Assembly: GCF_964355755.1 (NCBI RefSeq)
Contig: NC_092679.1
Span: forward strand, 23,124,432-23,188,431
Origin: Antedon mediterranea
Taxonomy: Eukaryota > Echinodermata > Crinoidea > Comatulida > Antedonidae
Reading direction: 5' to 3'
Length of the DNA: 64,000 nucleotides
Part shown: in pieces, positions 59,985 to 64,000 of the stretch
How the letters are laid out: each line of letters opens with the position of its first letter
Position numbering within the stretch: position 1 is the first letter of the stretch
Position numbers and translations under genes: made by a program
The notes under the pieces: generated by a model
Seen by the model: the letters and a program-made list of their open reading frames with translations, nothing else
Told to the model about the DNA's origin: nothing
Database searches by the model: none

Positions 59985-62900
59985 CTGCAAAATAGAAATA
60001 TTATTACAAACAAAATATAGGTTTATTATTAGTTTAATATTTGCCCGAGTAAATTGGTTAATGGGAAGAGTTAACTTTGGTGGATAGGAACCAATTACCC
60101 CGGGGAAAAAGTTAGCCTGAAAGGGCCCTCTCACAAAATGAACAAAAAAAGATATATAATGATAGGCCATCTTCAAGAGAGAACACGAGATTACTACTAT
60201 TAAAACGAGTAGTGTTATTTTTAAAAAAAACTGTCCATATTATGAACATTTAAATTTATTTCAAAATTTCTTTTTTAAATTCAGCAATAACATAATAATT
60301 TAGTAAATAAAATATGTTTCTTTATGATGTTTACATTGAAAAATATTAATAACAACAATTTATGTCTTTTTAATGAACTTAAGCACTATCCTTTGAGAGA
60401 AGTAGTTTTTAGTCGCGTGCAACATGACTCTACAGCTCACTATGTCGGTCGGTCGGTAAACACTAACTTGAGCACGTGACTGCAGCCTTGTATATGGTCT
60501 TGTTCAATATGTATTTACATTTTCAATTTGATCTAGGATAGCTTAAAATCAGGAAATTAATAATATTCTAATTTGTATGGGGTAATATTATATGATTTAA
60601 TGTGCAATTAATTAATGATAAATAAATTGTTATTCAAAATAGTTGTAATCATAAAATGACAGATTACTGTATTTGGTGGAATGTCTCCGATAACCAGTTA
60701 CTATGGGAACATATAAACAAGCTGTCATTTTTAAATCGTTATAAAATGATGAATTAAAAGTCGTAGAATAAAAAATGATAAACCAGAAGAGGTTTACGAT
60801 AAAACTACTTTTGACAACCTATAACAGTAAGACTTTCAATTTCAACGTTGATTGACGAGAATACACCACTTCCGACGACACTGATGAAACATATGGGCGT
60901 TAAGATACAATCCAAGTATATATAGCGCTAAAATAAAATCTGGTTTACGCTAAGTGCTCGAGTAATCAAAGTTAATCAATTAACGATTTAAGAACTGGGC
61001 TTTCTCAAGTTAGAGGTAATCAAAAAGAAAGTTATCATTATCGTGAAAGTATGAAACGTTTCCATCTTCACCTTCACGCCAATCGGTTAAATATTCGAGG
61101 CTGTCGACGGGCCAGGTGCGTTATTTCAATTTGGGACACGGTAGTCAAAGTTGTTACTCATTTGATAGTCAAACAGGAACATTATTCACAGCTACTTTTA
61201 ATAGTATAAACATTTAGTTTATAATGTTTATTAATTACAATTATTAATAATAAAAAATTTTCAGATAAAAAGAAACTATGACACTTCCTAGGCCTCACCT
61301 CTTTAAGAAAGAAATCATAAAGAAGGGCCCTAAGTAAGAAAGTTGTTCAGGAACACAAACTCCTTAGGCCCTCTGAAGGAAACTTAATAAAAACAGGGAT
61401 ACTATAAAACGTTAATGCCAATATCTATTAAAAAGAATTGGAGATTGATTTTAAGATAACAAATTTTGTCAGAATTAAAAAGATAAAACTTTCATTTCTA
61501 TGAAAACACAATCAACCACAAGCACGCTCTTGAGTTTAGGGTTTTATAAGAATTAAATCAGGTGACATCAGAGATTTGGGATTAAAAAACTGGAGGTCTA
61601 GTGTGACACTTTTGCATTATAGACTCATATTCAATGGAATTTTAACTTCTATATAGTAGACTTAAAACCTAGTGCACCTTTTAAAAGAGTAGAGGGTTAC
61701 CCTGGAAAGAAGAATGGGTTCTGTTGTAACTGGGCATAAAGGAAGATGTTGGAAGATGTAGGCTATATGTGTTGTCCACACTTGCATGCAATTCAGCCCA
61801 GGTGGCTTGGACGACACAGGTTATATACCCCACATTACATTTAATAAGGTATAATGATGGATAATGAGCAGTAAGTTGTTATGCAATTGTCTCTTGTGTC
61901 CACATATGGTTCATCGTAACAAACCTATTTGAACCTCTGTCAACAGGATGCTGTTATCAAGGTATTCTATCGACAGGTGTACAGAATGTAGTATACAATG
62001 ATAAAGAAATTTTAAAAAGCAACAATTTCAGACAAGTTTAGATAGGATAATACCACCCACAAATGTGTTTAGTTTTGAATTGTTATCATACTCATAACTG
62101 TAAACCAATATTAGTAGTGATGGAGAAATTAAGTTAAGCTAACTTATTTTGTAGACCTCAATTTATAGTCCTTTCCGAGAAGGCTCCTTTTCCCATGAGG
62201 GTCACATCATGTCATTGTGGACAAAAATAGCTCCACCATCTTTCCACGACAGTTGTATTGGAATATTATTGACTATTGGCATACAACATTATTCAATACT
62301 GAAGGCCAAGCAATTGCATAATAGGTGACATAAATCAGAAACTTTATCTTTAAATGAATGTTTAGTTTCATCCAACACAAATCAAAGAATTGTCTATTTT
62401 TACTCGATAGTAGGTACTACATTTTTGCGATGAGATGGATAACAATGATAAGCATTGTTAGACTAGGTCAAGTACCCTGGGATATCAAATTAGAAAGAAT
62501 AGTGTTGAAAGATGATCCAGATATACAAATTTACATTTGGATTTCTTTTATAATTGTTAAGGTTAAATTTCTTGGTCTTAAGAGAGGGAATTAGGCTGAA
62601 TTTACTTAAGTTAAGCCATGTTTCGGTATATATTGATAATAAAGTGTTTGTATACAAAAGAACCTATTAGGATTATGCGATTAACAATTGACTTAACTCC
62701 ACCCTTTAACAAGCTTATGTGTTGGATTTCTAAGGTCAAGATAATTGGTTATTGAGGAGGCTAGATAATTATATGTCCTAGAAAATTAAGTCTTACGCAT
62801 ACAAGAAAAGTACATACAAATATTTCTGATCAGTGTCAGCAAACTGTTTTTAATTGGATGTATATTATTTGCCAAGTAAAGTAAAACCAATATTAACTGG

Positions 62901-63991
62901 ACATTTTCATGCTCCAACAAAATGTGTCCTGAGTGAGAGCGTGTTGGACGTTGGACTACTGATCGTGAGACCGAGGTTCGTATCCAACTCTCGCCGCATT
63001 GCGTGTAACCTTAGGCAAGATACTTTACTTACGTTTGCCTCTCTCCACCCAGGTGTATAAATGGGTACCCGGTTAGAGATCAAGACACAACTTTGCGCTG
63101 ATTACTAGCTGCATTATGGGAGTATGTTTCCATACGTGTTTGTTTAAAAAAAATGAATGGGGTAATAATGTTCAGCGCTTAGAGAAGCTTGCTTGTAGAG
63201 CGCTATATAATAATGAACTATTATTATTATTACATATACAGTATTGGCCCTTGTTCATTTAACCGTAAAGTGCCTTCTTTACAGGAGTTTCCCTGATCAA
63301 TAAGGTTGTCCTACAGGAGGGACACTCACATTTGTTTGCACAATAACATCCACATTTTTCATGTTTATCACCCTGAATTTTGTAAAAATGACCAAAAGAC
63401 CATGTCATGCCATATTGTTGACGTAAAAAAAGCTTATTAAAAGCTAATTATCTGTATCTTCAATATGGGTGAAATACAAGGCGCAATTTACAAATTATTC
63501 CAAATAGCAAAAATACATCCAAGCGTGTTATTATGGAAATCTGCCCAAATGCGTTTGAGAAAAGAATAATTTTTAGATCACGCCTAAGTTAGTTTACACC
63601 CTCTGTCGCATATTGCCAAATTCTGGGTTCTGAGCCCTTATTACTATTAATTTTGCATCATTATTTAATCATTCATATTTATCAGTATTTAAAGACACAT
63701 CACCACCTTGCCAAATATTTGAACATTAATCATGTCATCATTAGGAATGAAATAAATTGCATGTTAACCAATATCAAAAGTGTTTTAAACCAATCATCAA
63801 TCATTCTGTAGACATATTTCATTCTTGATAATGACATAAATTAATGTTGAAACCTTTAATCTTTTGATTTGTATTTCATTACTTTTCTTTCTCTATGTAT
63901 TTGGAGTATGTACATTCTCGTTATGATTAGTGGACGTTTCGGATATCGTATGTACAGTATGACCAAGAATCCCATGGTAGTATAATCTCAC
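59985..63991 (-). other. Probable intron upstream of the WD40 exon
   Basis: The stretch lies between the acceptor before the WD40 exon and the donor-like site at 63,991. It holds one well-preserved tRNA-derived SINE (62,931-63,232). I found no other exon with paired splice sites. Its status as a single intron depends on the weakly supported exon at the window edge; at least the part next to 59,984 is intron because the exon there has a proper acceptor. Confidence 0.5.
62931..63232 (+). mobile_element. tRNA-derived SINE, copy 1 (well preserved)
   Basis: A tRNA-like head carries an A-box-like GAGAGCGTGTTGGACGTTGG and a B-box GGTTCGTATCC (62,976-62,986). It is followed by a body including GCGCTGATTACTAGCTGCAT and a 3' end with GAGCGCTATATAATAATGAA and TATTATTATTA. 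The body matches the copy at 50,558 closely. Transcription would be by RNA polymerase III on the plus strand, antisense to the WD40 gene in whose intron it lies. Confidence 0.82.
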
Positions 63992-64000
63992 CTCCTGCTT
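63992..64000 (-). CDS. Possible 3' end of an upstream exon of the same WD40 gene, cut by the window edge
   Basis: On the minus strand the window edge reads AAGCAGGAG followed by GTGAGATT, a good match to the metazoan donor (AG before GTRAG). If read AAG CAG GAG it ends in phase 0, as needed for splicing to the exon at 59,984, and would leave a 4,007-bp intron. Only nine exon bases are visible, so coding content cannot be tested. A chance GTGAG is quite possible. Confidence 0.35.

Noticed and set aside
61010-61120. Minus-strand frame with acidic protein-like stretch DSLEYLTDWREGEDGNV
   Set aside because: Only about 35 codons between stops, no acceptor before it, and no known family. Kept as a curiosity rather than an exon of the WD40 gene.
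61300-61375. Possible minus-strand exon between TTCAG and GTGAGG
   Set aside because: All three frames contain stops between the two sites.
62931-63005. Functional tRNA gene
   Set aside because: The A- and B-boxes are present but the arms do not pair as a tRNA, and the sequence continues into a SINE body shared with another locus.

Overview
The window looks like nuclear DNA of an invertebrate animal. It is strongly AT-rich (by eye about two thirds A+T), has no long uninterrupted genes, shows spliceosomal splice sites with introns of several kilobases, and is full of short DNA transposons, tRNA- and 5S-derived SINEs and LINE 3' ends. The exact group cannot be fixed from the sequence. A marine invertebrate, perhaps a deuterostome, is a guess from the style of the SINEs and MITEs only. 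There are no bacterial operons, CRISPR arrays or phage genes. Layout: (1) 1-47,054 holds no protein-coding gene I can establish. It is intergenic or intronic DNA carrying repeats: foldback and MITE elements (3,397-3,549; 6,154-7,237; 10,890-11,000; 11,839-12,018; 29,283-29,476; 30,082-30,995; 39,916-40,060), a 5S rRNA-derived SINE (36,537-36,896), tRNA-headed SINEs (16,828; 22,405), decayed non-LTR retrotransposon 3' ends (32,408; 41,293; 42,680), several tandem repeats, and a striking 36-copy 27-bp minisatellite (44,893-45,873). One weak coding candidate is a possible first exon at 4,600-4,660. (2) 47,055-64,000 is the 3' part of one gene on the minus strand. Two exons are firm: 59,886-59,984 (a WD40 repeat) and 47,055-47,108 (the last blade strand, C-terminus and stop codon), separated by a 12.8-kb phase-0 intron. 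A splice donor at the right edge (63,991) probably ends an upstream exon. The encoded C-terminus resembles WDR27, by recall of the family. (3) The introns of this gene are loaded with repeats of the same families found outside it: two copies of one tRNA-SINE, two copies of the AGCTCTGTCTACACTATCAAA-type MITE (one carrying a second palindromic element nested inside it), a 170-bp tandem repeat and a GGACCGAGTT-type degenerate minisatellite. No genetic system of cooperating genes is visible. The most interesting content is the repeat architecture: a long foldback with 90-bp perfect terminal inverted repeats and a 10-bp target duplication, a nested MITE pair, a 5S-SINE, a very homogeneous 27-bp array that leaves frames open on both strands, and a cluster of seven exact ATGCAAAT octamers.
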